Below, piece by piece: positions 27,884 to 36,871 of a stretch of DNA of 64,000 nucleotides (position 1 is the stretch's first letter; every line of letters begins with the position of its first letter). The position numbers and the translations under genes were made by a program. The notes under the pieces were generated by a model. That model saw only the letters and a program-made list of their open reading frames with translations. It had not been told where the DNA came from and did no database searches. The DNA is from DATFBY01 sp035253585 (GTDB lineage: Bacteria; Gemmatimonadota; Gemmatimonadetes; Gemmatimonadales; Gemmatimonadaceae), in contig DATFBY010000125.1 in assembly GCA_035253585.1 (NCBI GenBank), positions 6,246-70,245 on the forward strand, written 5' to 3'.

Positions 27884-29322
27884 GCCTCGACCTCGGCTGA
27901 CTTCCGCCGCGGGCGTGTGCCATGCCATTCCCTGCAGCTGTGCAGCGGAACGACTTTCCCCGGATTGGCGCGCCGCGCTGGATCGAAGACGTCGCGCAAG
28001 CGACACTGCGCATCGAGCGAATCCGCGGAGAAGACGAGTGGCATGTACTCGAGCTTGTCGAGTCCGATACCGTGCTCGCCGGTGATGGTACCACCTGCTT
28101 CAATGCACGCGTGCATGATCTCGCGCATCGCCAGGTGCACGCGATGCGTCTGATCAGCGTCGCGCGAATCGTAGCCGATGTTCGGATGCAGGTTCCCGTC
28201 GCCGGCATGAAAGACGTTGCAGATCATCACGCGATGCCGTTCGCCGATCGCGCCGACGCGGGCGAGCACTTCCGGAAGCTTCGTGCGAGGAATGACGGCA
28301 TCCTGTACCACCAAATCGGGGGCAATGCGCCCCATGGCTCCGAACGCTTTCTTGCGGCCCTGCCAAAGCCGCGCGCGCTCGGCGGCATCCACGGCCACGC
28401 GCACACCACGCGCGCCTGCTTCGCGGCAGAGCTGCTCGATGCGCGCAACGTCGGCATCGATTCCGGCCGCCAACCCGTCGAGCTCCACCAACAGAACCGC
28501 ACCCGCATCGACCGGATAACCCGCCGCGTAGATGGACGCCTCGACCGCGCGCACGGTCGGCCCGTCCATCATCTCGAGCGCCGCCGGGATGATTCCCGTG
28601 GCGATGATCGCCGAGACGGCGCGGGCGCCGGCGTCGATCGTGACGAAATCGGCGAGCAGTGTGCGCACCGCTTCTGGATCGGGAGTCAGTCGCACCGTCA
28701 CCTGCAGCGCGATTCCAAAGCATCCTTCCGACCCGACGAACGCGCCTAACAAGTCGTACCCCTCACGCTCTCCGTCGGCGGAGCCGAGAGTGACGATCTC
28801 GCCGTCCGGCAGAATGACTTCCAGCTCCAAAACGTGGTTGAGCGTCACGCCGTACTTGAGGCAATGCGGTCCGCCCGAATTCTCGGCAACGTTGCCACCG
28901 ATGGTACAGGCAGTCTGGCTGGAGGGATCCGGAGCGTAGTGCAATCCGAACTCGCCGGCCGCCCGCGTGAGCGTCGCGTTCACCGCGCCGGGCTCGACGA
29001 CAGCAAGATGGTTCTCGGGATCGATGCGCAGGATCCGGTTGAGACGATTGAGCCCGATGAGCACCGCCTCCCCTTCGGCCAGCGCTCCAGCCGAAAGACC
29101 AGTGCCCGCACCCCGCGGCACGAATGGGACGTCGGCCGCGGCGAGTGTGCGCACCAACGAGATCAACTGCTCGCGCGTGTCCGGAAAGACGGCGAGCCGC
29201 GGACGCTTGCGATACGTCGGCAGTCCGTCGGCGCTGTAGACGATGAGCTCGCTCGGACGCGTGAGCACGCGCTTCTCACCGACGATACCGGCCAAGGTGC
29301 GAACCAGGACGTCGTTCGTCAT
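27880..29322 (-). CDS. glcD: Glycolate oxidase catalytic FAD subunit
   Basis: 480 residues. PCMH-type FAD domain (FVPRGAGTGLSAGALAEGEA; SQTACTIGGNVAENSGGPH; AFVGSEGCFGIALQ) and C-terminal FAD-oxidase domain with the metal/substrate motif CNVFHAGDGNLHPNI and GEHGIGLDK. This is the catalytic subunit of glycolate dehydrogenase (D-lactate-type relatives exist). It is the first gene of a tightly overlapping glcD-glcE-glcF series, followed by HAD, YgfZ and epimerase genes. Confidence 0.94.
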   Translation of the reverse strand: MTNDVLVRTLAGIVGEKRVLTRPSELIVYSADGLPTYRKRPRLAVFPDTREQLISLVRTLAAADVPFVPRGAGTGLSAGALAEGEAVLIGLNRLNRILRIDPENHLAVVEPGAVNATLTRAAGEFGLHYAPDPSSQTACTIGGNVAENSGGPHCLKYGVTLNHVLELEVILPDGEIVTLGSADGEREGYDLLGAFVGSEGCFGIALQVTVRLTPDPEAVRTLLADFVTIDAGARAVSAIIATGIIPAALEMMDGPTVRAVEASIYAAGYPVDAGAVLLVELDGLAAGIDADVARIEQLCREAGARGVRVAVDAAERARLWQGRKKAFGAMGRIAPDLVVQDAVIPRTKLPEVLARVGAIGERHRVMICNVFHAGDGNLHPNIGYDSRDADQTHRVHLAMREIMHACIEAGGTITGEHGIGLDKLEYMPLVFSADSLDAQCRLRDVFDPARRANPGKVVPLHSCREWHGTRPRRKSAEVEA

Positions 29323-29337
29323 GCTGCTCTCGTCATG

Positions 29338-30000
29338 CTACTCTTCGAGCGCCCCGCGTCCATTGCTCTTGGCGCGCTGGTGGGCCTCGGCGCGCTCCTC
29401 CAGCGGCGGCAGCGCACGGTCGAGCAGTGATTTCAGCACGGCCAAACGCTCCGTCGGTGAGCGAGAGGCGAGGATGTGCTGACGCGTGTCGAGGTCGAGA
29501 TCGATCATCGCCGCGATGCGAAAGACGAGCAGCGTCGGATCGTCAGGCAGGTCCGGCAGCGTCCGCCTGTCTTCGCTGAGCCGCCGTGCCGCCTCGGCAA
29601 CTCGCTGAAAGGTGGTCCGCAGGTCGCTAGCGGTCTCGACGTCGGCCGGCGTCAACTTGCTCTCGTCTTCGTAGATGGTGAAGCTCACGACGTGATATGG
29701 AAGATCGGACGTCACGTAGTGATCCAGCGCGACACGCTCGCGTCCCATCACGGCGATGTTCGATCGGCCGTCGGGGAGCATCTGAACCTGGTCGACGTAG
29801 GCGACGCAGCCAACGTGACCGCGGGGAAGCTCTCGTTCCGCCATCCCGTCGGGGAGTCGTGCCAACGCGAAAAGCCGGTCACCCTCCATCACATCGGCGA
29901 TCATGCGTCGATAACGCGGCTCGAAGATGTGCAGCGGAAGTGTGACGCCGGGGAAGAGAACGACCGGCAGCGGAAAGAAGGGGAGAGTGCGCGCCGTCAC
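29338..30000 (-). CDS. Lon N-terminal-domain (LON substrate-binding) protein
   Basis: 220 residues made up almost wholly of the LON_substr_bdg domain: LPFFPLPVVLFPGVTLPLHIFEPRYRRMI, then RGHVGCVAYVDQ and the C-terminal helical bundle. No ATPase or protease domain is present, which is normal for this stand-alone family. It ends 15 bases before glcD begins and is probably co-transcribed. Function unknown; related proteins may bind damaged proteins or cereblon-like ligands. Confidence 0.85.
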   Translation of the reverse strand: MTARTLPFFPLPVVLFPGVTLPLHIFEPRYRRMIADVMEGDRLFALARLPDGMAERELPRGHVGCVAYVDQVQMLPDGRSNIAVMGRERVALDHYVTSDLPYHVVSFTIYEDESKLTPADVETASDLRTTFQRVAEAARRLSEDRRTLPDLPDDPTLLVFRIAAMIDLDLDTRQHILASRSPTERLAVLKSLLDRALPPLEERAEAHQRAKSNGRGALEE

Positions 30001-30038
30001 ATGCGCAATGTACCGGCGTGACGCGCCTTTGGGGATAG

Positions 30039-30950
30039 CTACTTCGTGTCGCCCGCCGTGTTGCTCGGTACTCTCACGACGCGGAGCGCGTCAGGCTCCA
30101 GCTGATACTCCAACGGTGCGCGCATGGGAGCGAGCTCGCCGTCGAGCGCCACGTTCCCGTGCGCGCGGCGCATCTCGATGCGCACCTGGCTCACAATGAA
30201 GCTGTCGAGGTGCGGTGTTGCAGCAACCGACTGTACGCCGCGCAACAGCGAGCGAAACGCGAGGAGCGTGACCCCGAAGCGCGTTTGCGCTCGGGGAATG
30301 AGGACGTGAAGTCCGCGCTTGCCATCCTCGATCCGTCCGCCGAGCATCGGGATGCGGAGCTCGCGCTCGTCGACACCGACGAAGATGATCGGCGTACGGT
30401 ACGTCCGCTTGACGCCGGCTACCTCGAGCATCACGCTGAACGCGCGCAGGTGCGCGAGTGTGCGAATCGCCGCGGCCAGACTTGCCAGCCGATATCCAAG
30501 GAACGACTCCAGCCGATCGCGGGTTCGCACGAAGATCACGTAGAGCCCGACAGAGCTCGTGTTGAGAAAGGTGCGGCCATTTACGCTGGCAAGGTCAACT
30601 GGCGTGGCTTGGCCATTGAGTGCGAGCGCCACGGCCTCGTCAGGCTCGGTCGGAATTCCAAAGTCGCGCGCGAAATGATTGAGCGTGCCGGCCGGAATGA
30701 TCGCCAGCTCGGTGGAGGTGCCTCCCAACGCCGATGCGGCTATTGCGATCGTTCCGTCGCCACCGGCGACGACGATTCGCCTGGCGCCGGCATCGGCGGC
30801 CGCCCGAACCGTCTCGAAGACGTCGTGCGGAGAGAGCTCGCGCAGATCGAAGTGCCCCGTGCCCTCCAGCACCTTGCGAATCCGGTCCGCGGTTCCAGCG
30901 GCCGGATTGAGGAAGGCTGGCATCGCCTGATCGTGCGACACGGCGCTCAT
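30039..30950 (-). CDS. Diacylglycerol kinase/sphingosine kinase-fold lipid kinase
   Basis: About 303 residues. The kinase domain shows the nucleotide motif VVAGGDGTIAIAAS and IIPAGTLNHFARDFGIP, both characteristic of the DAGK_cat fold, then the beta-sandwich C-terminal domain ending LEYQLEPDALRVV. It should phosphorylate a lipid alcohol at the inner membrane. Start 30950 (MSAVSHD) is preferred over 30968, both being Met. A second member is encoded at 48371-49276. Confidence 0.88.
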   Translation of the reverse strand: MSAVSHDQAMPAFLNPAAGTADRIRKVLEGTGHFDLRELSPHDVFETVRAAADAGARRIVVAGGDGTIAIAASALGGTSTELAIIPAGTLNHFARDFGIPTEPDEAVALALNGQATPVDLASVNGRTFLNTSSVGLYVIFVRTRDRLESFLGYRLASLAAAIRTLAHLRAFSVMLEVAGVKRTYRTPIIFVGVDERELRIPMLGGRIEDGKRGLHVLIPRAQTRFGVTLLAFRSLLRGVQSVAATPHLDSFIVSQVRIEMRRAHGNVALDGELAPMRAPLEYQLEPDALRVVRVPSNTAGDTK

Positions 30951-31002
30951 TGTCGCCGCCACACGCACGCGTCAGGCCACGGGCCAATGCCACGCAAAAA
31001 GA

Positions 31003-31029
31003 ACGGGGACCCGTCGATCGGGTCCCCGT
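31003..31029 (-). terminator. Intrinsic terminator of the sigma factor gene
   Basis: An 11-bp stem (ACGGGGACCCG paired with its complement) with a 5-base loop, followed on the minus strand by TTCTTTTTGC. It lies 29 bases beyond the stop of the sigma-70 gene. Confidence 0.9.
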
Positions 31030-31057
31030 CCACTCGTGGGGTGCTTCTCGAGAATCG

Positions 31058-31951
31058 CTACGCCGCGGTCCAGAACCCGGCGAGCGCCGCACCGTCGGGC
31101 GAGTCGCGGAGCTTCTCGAACGCACGCTCGCGAATCTGACGGATGCGCTCGCGGGTAACGCCCATGAGCGCGCCGATCTTCTCCAGTGTCATCGCCTCGG
31201 AGCCTTCCTCCAATCCGTAGTAGAGGTAGAGGATCTTCCGCTCGCGTGGCGTCAAATACTTTCGGAAGACGCGGTCGATGAACTCGCGCATCAGCTTGTA
31301 GTCCGTGACCTCTTCGATCTCGGCGCCATCGACGCCGATGAATCGCTCGCCGAGTGTGGCGGCTTCGCGGTCGGAGCGGTCTATGGGAGCGTCGAGCGAG
31401 ACTTCGGTGGCGGACATCTGCTTGGCGGCGCGGACTTGCTCGGGCGTCTCCTCGATCAACCGTCCGATTTCGTGATCGGTGGGGTCGCGCTTCAGCACCT
31501 GAGCGAGCACCGTCTCGGCGCGCGCCAGCTTGATGAGCTGCGAGTTCTGGTTGAGCGGGATGCGAACCGAGCGCGTCTGCTCGGCGAGTGCTTTGAGCAC
31601 CGCCTGACGAACCCACCACACGGCGTACGAAATGAATTTGACCCCCTGATCCGGATCGAACTTCTTCACGGCTTTCAGGAGGCCTTCATTTCCAATGGCG
31701 ACGAGCTCACTCAAGTCGAGGCCATGGCCCTGGTACTTTTTCACGTACGAGATGACGAAGCGGAGATTGGCGGTCACCAGCCGCTCGGCGGCCTTTTCGT
31801 CACCCTTTTGCGCCCGGCGCGCGAGTCTGCGCTCTTCTTCGGGATCGTCTATTAGAGGAAGCTTCTGGATGTCCTGCAGGTACTGATCGAAAGCGGTGGA
31901 GGGGGAAGAACGGAAAAACCCTTTGGACCTGCTCTCGGTCACATGCTCCAT
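31058..31951 (-). CDS. rpoD: Sigma-70 family factor (RpoD/SigA type, short form)
   Basis: 297 residues. Region 1.2 (DQYLQDIQKLPLI), region 2 (LVTANLRFVISYVKKYQGHGLDLSELVAIG, KFISYAVWWVRQAVLKAL), region 3 and region 4 (LTPREREKILYLYYGL-like, MGVTRERIRQIRERAFEKLR) are all present. Region 1.1 is absent, giving a short factor like those used as the primary sigma in some Bacteroidetes-type lineages, though a group 2 paralogue cannot be excluded. It has its own predicted promoter and terminator, so it is monocistronic. Confidence 0.88.
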   Translation of the reverse strand: MEHVTESRSKGFFRSSPSTAFDQYLQDIQKLPLIDDPEEERRLARRAQKGDEKAAERLVTANLRFVISYVKKYQGHGLDLSELVAIGNEGLLKAVKKFDPDQGVKFISYAVWWVRQAVLKALAEQTRSVRIPLNQNSQLIKLARAETVLAQVLKRDPTDHEIGRLIEETPEQVRAAKQMSATEVSLDAPIDRSDREAATLGERFIGVDGAEIEEVTDYKLMREFIDRVFRKYLTPRERKILYLYYGLEEGSEAMTLEKIGALMGVTRERIRQIRERAFEKLRDSPDGAALAGFWTAA

Positions 31952-32028
31952 ACACGCCCCGTACGTGGTAAGCAGTGGACAGGCAGACGAGTGGGGAGTC
32001 TGCTGTGGGGGAGGCTTCAGGGACGCGC

Positions 32029-32057
32029 AGGATAACTACGTCGGGGGTTGCGGTCAA
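32029..32057 (-). promoter_or_regulatory. Predicted sigma-70 promoter of the sigma factor gene
   Basis: On the minus strand TTGACC (32052-32057), a 17-base spacer and TATCCT (32029-32034). The predicted leader is about 70 bases before the ATG at 31951. The -35 is 5/6 and the -10 4/6 of consensus, with ideal spacing. Confidence 0.6.
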
Positions 32058-32113
32058 CAGCCCATGAAGCGTGCCAGGGTAGGGAAGGACTGCCGAAACG
32101 GCGGGGTTGCCTA

Positions 32114-32211
32114 GGAAGCGGAAACGGGAAGCGGGAAGCGACTGCGGAGCCGGCACTCATCAGGTGTGCCGGGCAGTCGTTTCCCGCTTCCCGCTTCCCG
32201 CTTCCCGCTCT
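32114..32211. repeat. Heptamer-array hairpin element E4 (GGAAGCG arms, centre type A)
   Basis: Left arm 32114-32140 with GGAAGCG-type units; right arm 32180-32211 with TTCCCGC/CTTCCCG complement. The centre reads ACTGCGGAGCCGG, then CACTCATCAGGTGTGCCG, and itself can pair (CCGGCAC with GTGCCGG-like). It starts about 11 bases past the stop of the small membrane protein at 32222 and lies upstream of the sigma factor promoter. Confidence 0.85.
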
Positions 32212-32221
32212 CTAAGGGGCC

Positions 32222-32404
32222 TTAAGTCGTCGTCGGCGGATCCTTCGGCTTGGTCCTCGTCGTCGCCATGAGGACGCCCAATCCGATCATCACGAGGACG
32301 CCAACGGCGATCCAGGTCGGTGGCACGTTCAGCAGATACGCCGCGACCGCCAGGCCTACAATCACGATGATGAAGCCAAGCAGGTATGTGGCGAACGAAG
32401 ACAT
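32222..32404 (-). CDS. Small two-helix membrane protein
   Basis: About 60 residues with two hydrophobic helices (YLLGFIIVIVGLAVAAYLL and WIAVGVLVMIGLGVLMA) and a charged Lys/Pro/Thr tail. No recognised family. Start 32404 preceded by GGGGAA at 7 bases; 32410 is an alternative. It follows the 3D-domain gene by 60 bases. Function unknown; such proteins are often envelope stress or transporter accessory subunits. Confidence 0.7.
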   Translation of the reverse strand: MSSFATYLLGFIIVIVGLAVAAYLLNVPPTWIAVGVLVMIGLGVLMATTRTKPKDPPTTT

Positions 32405-32463
32405 TGTCATTCCCCGAATGCGTTGACCCGGGAGAAAGCAATCTTAGGGCCATGCTCCGGCCC

Positions 32464-32967
32464 CTAAGGCGTGGCCGCCGAGTCCTCGGGGAGCAGAATC
32501 GCCCAGCCGCGGCGACGGCCGAACCGGAGAGCTTCGCCGCAATCGGGCATCCAGATGTCGAGGACCGTTCGCTTCACCAGCCGGCCGGTGTCGCCCACAT
32601 AGAATCGGCCGCGATACTCCTCGCCGACAAACACATCGAGGTATCGGCCAAGCGGGAAAACTCGCGGGTCGGCGGCAATGAGCTGCGGCCGCACCGGACG
32701 CCCTTCGACAGTGGTACCGGTCAAACAGTACGCGGTGATCGACACGCGTACTCGCTCGCCCGGCTTGGCTCGAGTCGGAGGCTCCTCGGCTGGCTGAGCG
32801 ACGATGAGCGGCGCGAAGCGCTGAGGGGCGAGGATGAGCAGGACCGGGAGCGACAGCGAGGCATCGGGCGCACCAGTACGGCGCGCGGCTGCCGACACGA
32901 CGAAGAGAGCCACGCCGGTCAGCGCGATGGCGGCGAGTGCGATCGCACTGCGCCCTGTGCCTCTCAC
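32464..32967 (-). CDS. 3D-domain protein (MltA-related fold)
   Basis: 167 residues with an N-terminal membrane anchor or signal (AIALAAIALTGVALFVVSAA). The C-terminal half has the 3D (three-Asp) barrel: ITAYCLTGTTVEGRPVRP, ADPRVFPLGRYLDV, VGDTGRLVKRTVLDIWM, with the Asp residues in place. Such domains are found in cell-wall-active proteins related to lytic transglycosylase MltA. It overlaps the aroB stop by four bases, so it is translated with aroB. Confidence 0.78.
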   Translation of the reverse strand: MRGTGRSAIALAAIALTGVALFVVSAAARRTGAPDASLSLPVLLILAPQRFAPLIVAQPAEEPPTRAKPGERVRVSITAYCLTGTTVEGRPVRPQLIAADPRVFPLGRYLDVFVGEEYRGRFYVGDTGRLVKRTVLDIWMPDCGEALRFGRRRGWAILLPEDSAATP

Positions 32968-34037
32968 TTCAGGATCTCGAGCACCATCTCATCGGAGACG
33001 CGGATCGTCCATCCGCCGTCACGTGTCGCCATCTCGCCCACGCGCGCGGGGAGCGCGTACTCCGTGTGTCCGTGCCGCGCCTTTTTGTCGGCGTGCGTGG
33101 CATCGATCACGCGATCGCGCGCGATCTCCGCGGGTCGCTCGGTCGGCAGCTTGGCCGCGTGCACCGCGTCGTAGATTCTCTTCGCCGTGCCCGACTCGGC
33201 CACGCCGATGTGCTCGGCAAGCCGACTCTCCAGCACCATCCCGATGGCGACGGCATGGCCGTGGCGCAGTTGAAAGTCCGTCGCCGTCTCGATGGCGTGG
33301 CCGAGCGTGTGGCCGAAGTTGAGAATTTTCCTGAGGTCGCGCTCGCGCGGGTCGCGCCTGACGACTGACGCTTTGATCTCAATGCTGCGCGCAATGAGCG
33401 ACGTCCATCCAGCGTTGGCGGGTTCGGTCAGCAGTCGCGGAAGTGAGCGTCTGGCGTCGTCGAAGTGTGCGGCATCGGCGATCGCGCCGTGCTTGAGAAT
33501 CTCGGCCGCTCCGGCGCGAAGCTCGGCCTCCGGAAGTGTGCGCAACACCGTAGGGTCGACCAGCACCGCGGCAGGCTCGTGGAAAGCGCCGACGAGATTC
33601 TTTCCCGCACGCACGTCGACCGCGGTTTTTCCCCCTACGGACGCGTCGACGATGGACAGAAGCGAGGTCGGAATTTGGACGACCGGCACGCCGCGCATGA
33701 ACGTGGCGGCGACGAAGCCCGCCAGGTCGCCGATGACGCCGCCGCCTAACGCGATGACAGTCGTGTCACGTCCGCATCCAGCCTCGAGCATCTGGTCGGT
33801 GAGCACGCTCCATTGCTCGCGGGTCTTGGACGCTTCACCGGCCGGAACGCGAAGCTCCAACACACGAGTGGCTCCGAGCGCGCGTATTACGCGCTCCGAG
33901 TAGATCGGTCCGACGTTGTCGTCGGTGATGACGACGTACCGGTGCGCGGGTGCCGCGCTGGTGATCGCGTCGGCCACGTCGTCGAGCAAACCCGGCTCGA
34001 CGCGAACGTCGTAGTTAGGCAGGGCGATCGTCGGCAC
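32964..34037 (-). CDS. aroB: 3-dehydroquinate synthase
   Basis: 357 residues. NAD-binding ALGGGVIGDLAGFVAATFMRG, PTSLLSIVDASVGGKTAVD and the metal-binding EILKHGAI and NFGHTLGHAIE motifs match AroB over full length. It converts DAHP to 3-dehydroquinate in aromatic amino acid synthesis. It lies 12 bases downstream of the adenosyltransferase gene and overlaps the 3D-domain gene. Confidence 0.95.
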   Translation of the reverse strand: MPTIALPNYDVRVEPGLLDDVADAITSAAPAHRYVVITDDNVGPIYSERVIRALGATRVLELRVPAGEASKTREQWSVLTDQMLEAGCGRDTTVIALGGGVIGDLAGFVAATFMRGVPVVQIPTSLLSIVDASVGGKTAVDVRAGKNLVGAFHEPAAVLVDPTVLRTLPEAELRAGAAEILKHGAIADAAHFDDARRSLPRLLTEPANAGWTSLIARSIEIKASVVRRDPRERDLRKILNFGHTLGHAIETATDFQLRHGHAVAIGMVLESRLAEHIGVAESGTAKRIYDAVHAAKLPTERPAEIARDRVIDATHADKKARHGHTEYALPARVGEMATRDGGWTIRVSDEMVLEILK

Positions 34038-34049
34038 GTGCGCCGTCTC

Positions 34050-34595
34050 TCACCAGGTGACTTCGGCGGCGCCGGCGCGGCGATTGGCGACGCGAGCCAG
34101 CACGAACAGCAGGTCGGAGAGCCGATTGAGGTAGATGACGACGATCTGCGGTATCTCGGTGTCGTGCTGGAGCGAGATGACGCGCCGCTCGGCGCGCCGG
34201 CAGACGGTGCGTGCGAGGTGCAACGCCGCCGACTTCGGTGTGCCGCCGGGGAGGATGAACGCGCGCAGCGGCTCGAGCTCGTGCTCCCCATCGTCGATCG
34301 CCCGCTCGAGCTCGCCGACACGATCGTCATCGATGCGCGCTTTCTGCAGCGACTGCGCGACTTTTTCGGGTACGGGCGTAGCGAGGAGCGCGCCGATGCT
34401 GAAAAGATCGCGTTGTATGGGGACGAGCACTTCGTCAATGCGCGGCATGACATCGGCCGCGCGTACGACGCCGAGCACCGCGTTCAGCTCGTCGATCGCC
34501 CCGTACGCTTCGACGCGCGGGTGATCCTTCGGCACTCGCCCGCCGCCGAACAGTCCGGTATCACCTTGGTCGCCGGTGCGGGTGTAGATCTTCAT
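34050..34595 (-). CDS. pduO: PduO-type corrinoid adenosyltransferase
   Basis: 181 residues. The N-terminal YTRTGDQGDTGLFGGGR and the helical-bundle motifs AYGAIDELNAVLG, PGGTPKSAALHLARTVCRRAER and LNRLSDLLFVLAR match ATP:cob(I)alamin adenosyltransferases. It makes adenosylcobalamin from cob(I)alamin. No other cobalamin gene is nearby. Its ATG lies 35 bases below element E5. Confidence 0.93.
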   Translation of the reverse strand: MKIYTRTGDQGDTGLFGGGRVPKDHPRVEAYGAIDELNAVLGVVRAADVMPRIDEVLVPIQRDLFSIGALLATPVPEKVAQSLQKARIDDDRVGELERAIDDGEHELEPLRAFILPGGTPKSAALHLARTVCRRAERRVISLQHDTEIPQIVVIYLNRLSDLLFVLARVANRRAGAAEVTW

Positions 34596-34630
34596 GGGGG
34601 GGAAGATACGGGCGCTGCCCCCAGAGAAAC

Positions 34631-34730
34631 AGAGATTCGAGATTCGAGATTCGAGATTCGGGAACTGCGGAATCGGAGGTCGTTAGGTGTGCCTTCGAAT
34701 CTCGAATCTCGAATCTCGAATCTCGCCTCT
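34631..34730. repeat. Heptamer-array hairpin element E5 (GAGATTC arms, centre type A)
   Basis: Left arm 34632-34660 with four GAGATTC units, right arm 34694-34725 with GAATCTC complement. The centre 34661-34693 reads ACTGCGGAATCGG, then GGTCGTTAGGTGTGCC. It fills the space between the adenosyltransferase start and the kinase stop at 34735. Confidence 0.85.
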
Positions 34731-34734
34731 CGCC

Positions 34735-35829
34735 TCAAACTTTCCCGAACAGCTTCCCCAACAACCTCGTCTGCCAGCGATTGTTCCGCTTCAAATTCGA
34801 GAACGTCGTGTTCCGCTCGGTCGGGCGGGAGATCGTGTGCTCGTACGCGGGTTGGTACATCGTCGGGAAGAGCGTGGCGAGGTGCTCTTGCAGGCGATCG
34901 GGAGTGGCGACGACCGCTTGCGATTCGCACCACCGGTCGAGTGCGCGAGCCATCGCCGCGGCGGTCGGGCGACGCTTCGGCTCGCGCTCGAGAGTCGACG
35001 AGAGAATGTGCTCGAGTCCCGGATCGATACCGGGCACCACCGAGCGAATCGGCGGGATCGGCTTCACCGTCACCTCGTCGATCGCCAGCTCGGTGTTGTC
35101 CTCCTCGAAGAGCCGCTCGAGCGAAAGCAGCTCGAAGAGCACGACGCCGACCGCAAATACATCGCTGCGCGCATCGACGTCGAGCGCCAGGATCTGTTCG
35201 GGACTCATGTAGTGCTTCTTCCCGATCATCATCATCGAGTTCGCTGCCGGATCGATCGACGAGCGCGCCTTCGCAATGCCGAAGTCAGCGAGCTTGATGT
35301 GGCCATCCCAGGTGGCCATGATGTTGCCCGGCGAGACATCGCGGTGCACGATGTCGAGTCGCCGGCCGTCCGGTGCGATGAAGTTGTGCGCGAAGTCGAG
35401 AGCGCGGCACACACGACTGGCGATGTACGCCGCCAACGTCGCCTTCATCCGCTCGCCGATCTCGCGGTGCTTGTCGATGATCATCCGGAGCGTCGGCCCC
35501 TGGATGTACTCCATGGCGATGTAGAACTGTCCGTCGACTTCGCCTAACTGGTAGATCTGCACGATGTTTCCGTGCACCAGGTTGGCCGACAGCTTCGCTT
35601 CGTCGATGAAGAGCTGCAGCCACTGTGGAGTACGCGCGTATTTCGGGTGGATGACCTTGAGCGCTACGCGCTTGGCGAAGCCTGCCGGTCCGAGCAGCTC
35701 CGCTTCGTAGACCGTAGCCATCCCGCCCACGGCGATTTTTCGCGTGAGATGGAGCGCGCCGCTGTACTCCAGCAGGTGCTCATCGTCGTTGGGCATCGCG
35801 CTCGTATTGAGCCGCCTTGCTTCCGGCAT
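34735..35829 (-). CDS. Ser/Thr protein kinase (Pkn2-like)
   Basis: 364 residues. Glycine loop VGGMATVYEAEL, invariant Lys (VALKVIHP), catalytic IVHRDVSPGNIM, DFG-type ADFGIAKA and APE-type MSPEQ. The HRDVSPGN variant is typical of myxobacterial and related kinases. No transmembrane helix or PASTA/TPR domain is seen, so it is cytoplasmic, with a short basic tail. It is divergent from the flavoprotein gene at 35852. Met 35796 is an alternative start. Confidence 0.92.
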   Translation of the reverse strand: MPEARRLNTSAMPNDDEHLLEYSGALHLTRKIAVGGMATVYEAELLGPAGFAKRVALKVIHPKYARTPQWLQLFIDEAKLSANLVHGNIVQIYQLGEVDGQFYIAMEYIQGPTLRMIIDKHREIGERMKATLAAYIASRVCRALDFAHNFIAPDGRRLDIVHRDVSPGNIMATWDGHIKLADFGIAKARSSIDPAANSMMMIGKKHYMSPEQILALDVDARSDVFAVGVVLFELLSLERLFEEDNTELAIDEVTVKPIPPIRSVVPGIDPGLEHILSSTLEREPKRRPTAAAMARALDRWCESQAVVATPDRLQEHLATLFPTMYQPAYEHTISRPTERNTTFSNLKRNNRWQTRLLGKLFGKV

Positions 35830-35851
35830 GCGGTCCGGCGAACGTTAAGGG

Positions 35852-36868
35852 ATGCAGCACGACATCAAGGACATAACGATCATTGGCGGAGGGCCCACCG
35901 GACTCTTCGCCATGTTCTACGCGGGCATGCGTCAGGCGACCTGTCGCATCGTCGACGCACTTCCGGAGCTTGGCGGCCAGCTCACCGCGCTATATCCCGA
36001 AAAGTTCATCTTCGACGTCGCCGGATTTCCCAAGATCCTGGCCAAGGATCTCGTGAAAGGGCTGGCCGAGCAGGCATCACAATTCGGTCAGCCATGGCAC
36101 CTGAACGAGCGTGTCGTCGCCCTGGAGGAGGACGGGGGGCACTTCACGTTGGTCACTGAGGAGAACCGCTTTCCCAGCAAGGCAATCGTGATCGCGGCGG
36201 GAATCGGCGCGTTCTCCCCGCGACGCCTACCCCAACCCTCCGCCTCCAGCTGGTATGGCCGCGGAATCTTCGATCGCGTCACCGATCCCGAGCGCTTCCG
36301 CGGTCAGCGCGTCCTGATCATCGGGGGCGGCGACTCGGCGTTCGACTGGGCGCATCAGCTCGCCGACCGCGCATCACACGTGACGCTGGTCCATCGGAGT
36401 GACCGCTTCCGCGCACATGGCGCGACTGTCACCGCGGTGCACGAGCATGCGGCGGCCGGCAAGTGCAAGGTGCTCACCTACCATGAGCTGCACGAAGTGC
36501 ACGGGAATGGCGAGCACATCAGTCACGTCACGCTCAAGGACGTGAAGGGGAAGACGAACTTCGATCTCGAGATCGACACCATCCTCCCGATGCTCGGCTT
36601 CGTGAGCGATCTAGGCCCGTTGGCGGAGTGGGGGCTGACGCTGGAGAAGGATGAGATCGTGGTCAGCAGCACGATGGAGACGGGCCGTCCGGGCGTGTAC
36701 GCCGCGGGCGACATCACGACCTACCCGGGGAAGCTCAAGCTCATCGCAACCGGCTTCGGCGAAGCAGCGATCGCCGTGAACCAGGCCGTGCACTGGATCT
36801 ACCCGGAGAAGAAGGTCGCTCCCGGCCACAGCTCGAACATGGCGATCTTCGGTCAGAAGGACGACTGA
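35852..36868 (+). CDS. Ferredoxin-NADP reductase, TrxR-like type (YumC family)
   Basis: 338 residues. FAD-binding ITIIGGGPTGLFAMFYAGMR, NADP-binding VLIIGGGDSAFDWAHQLAD and the C-terminal GVYAAGDITTYPGKLKLIATGFGEAAIA. There is no CxxC redox pair of thioredoxin reductase, so it fits the YumC-type ferredoxin (flavodoxin) reductases. It would supply or remove electrons for Fe-S enzymes. It converges on the lipoprotein gene across element E6. Confidence 0.9.
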   Translation: MQHDIKDITIIGGGPTGLFAMFYAGMRQATCRIVDALPELGGQLTALYPEKFIFDVAGFPKILAKDLVKGLAEQASQFGQPWHLNERVVALEEDGGHFTLVTEENRFPSKAIVIAAGIGAFSPRRLPQPSASSWYGRGIFDRVTDPERFRGQRVLIIGGGDSAFDWAHQLADRASHVTLVHRSDRFRAHGATVTAVHEHAAAGKCKVLTYHELHEVHGNGEHISHVTLKDVKGKTNFDLEIDTILPMLGFVSDLGPLAEWGLTLEKDEIVVSSTMETGRPGVYAAGDITTYPGKLKLIATGFGEAAIAVNQAVHWIYPEKKVAPGHSSNMAIFGQKDD

Positions 36869-36871
36869 CGA

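Noticed and set aside
34631..34730. Open frames coding ESRISNL-type repeats across the hairpin elements
   Set aside because: They are translations of the heptamer repeats in several frames, run into other genes and have no start or ribosome signals.
33813..35297. 494-residue + frame across adenosyltransferase, E5 and kinase
   Set aside because: Crosses several real genes on the opposite strand; shadow.
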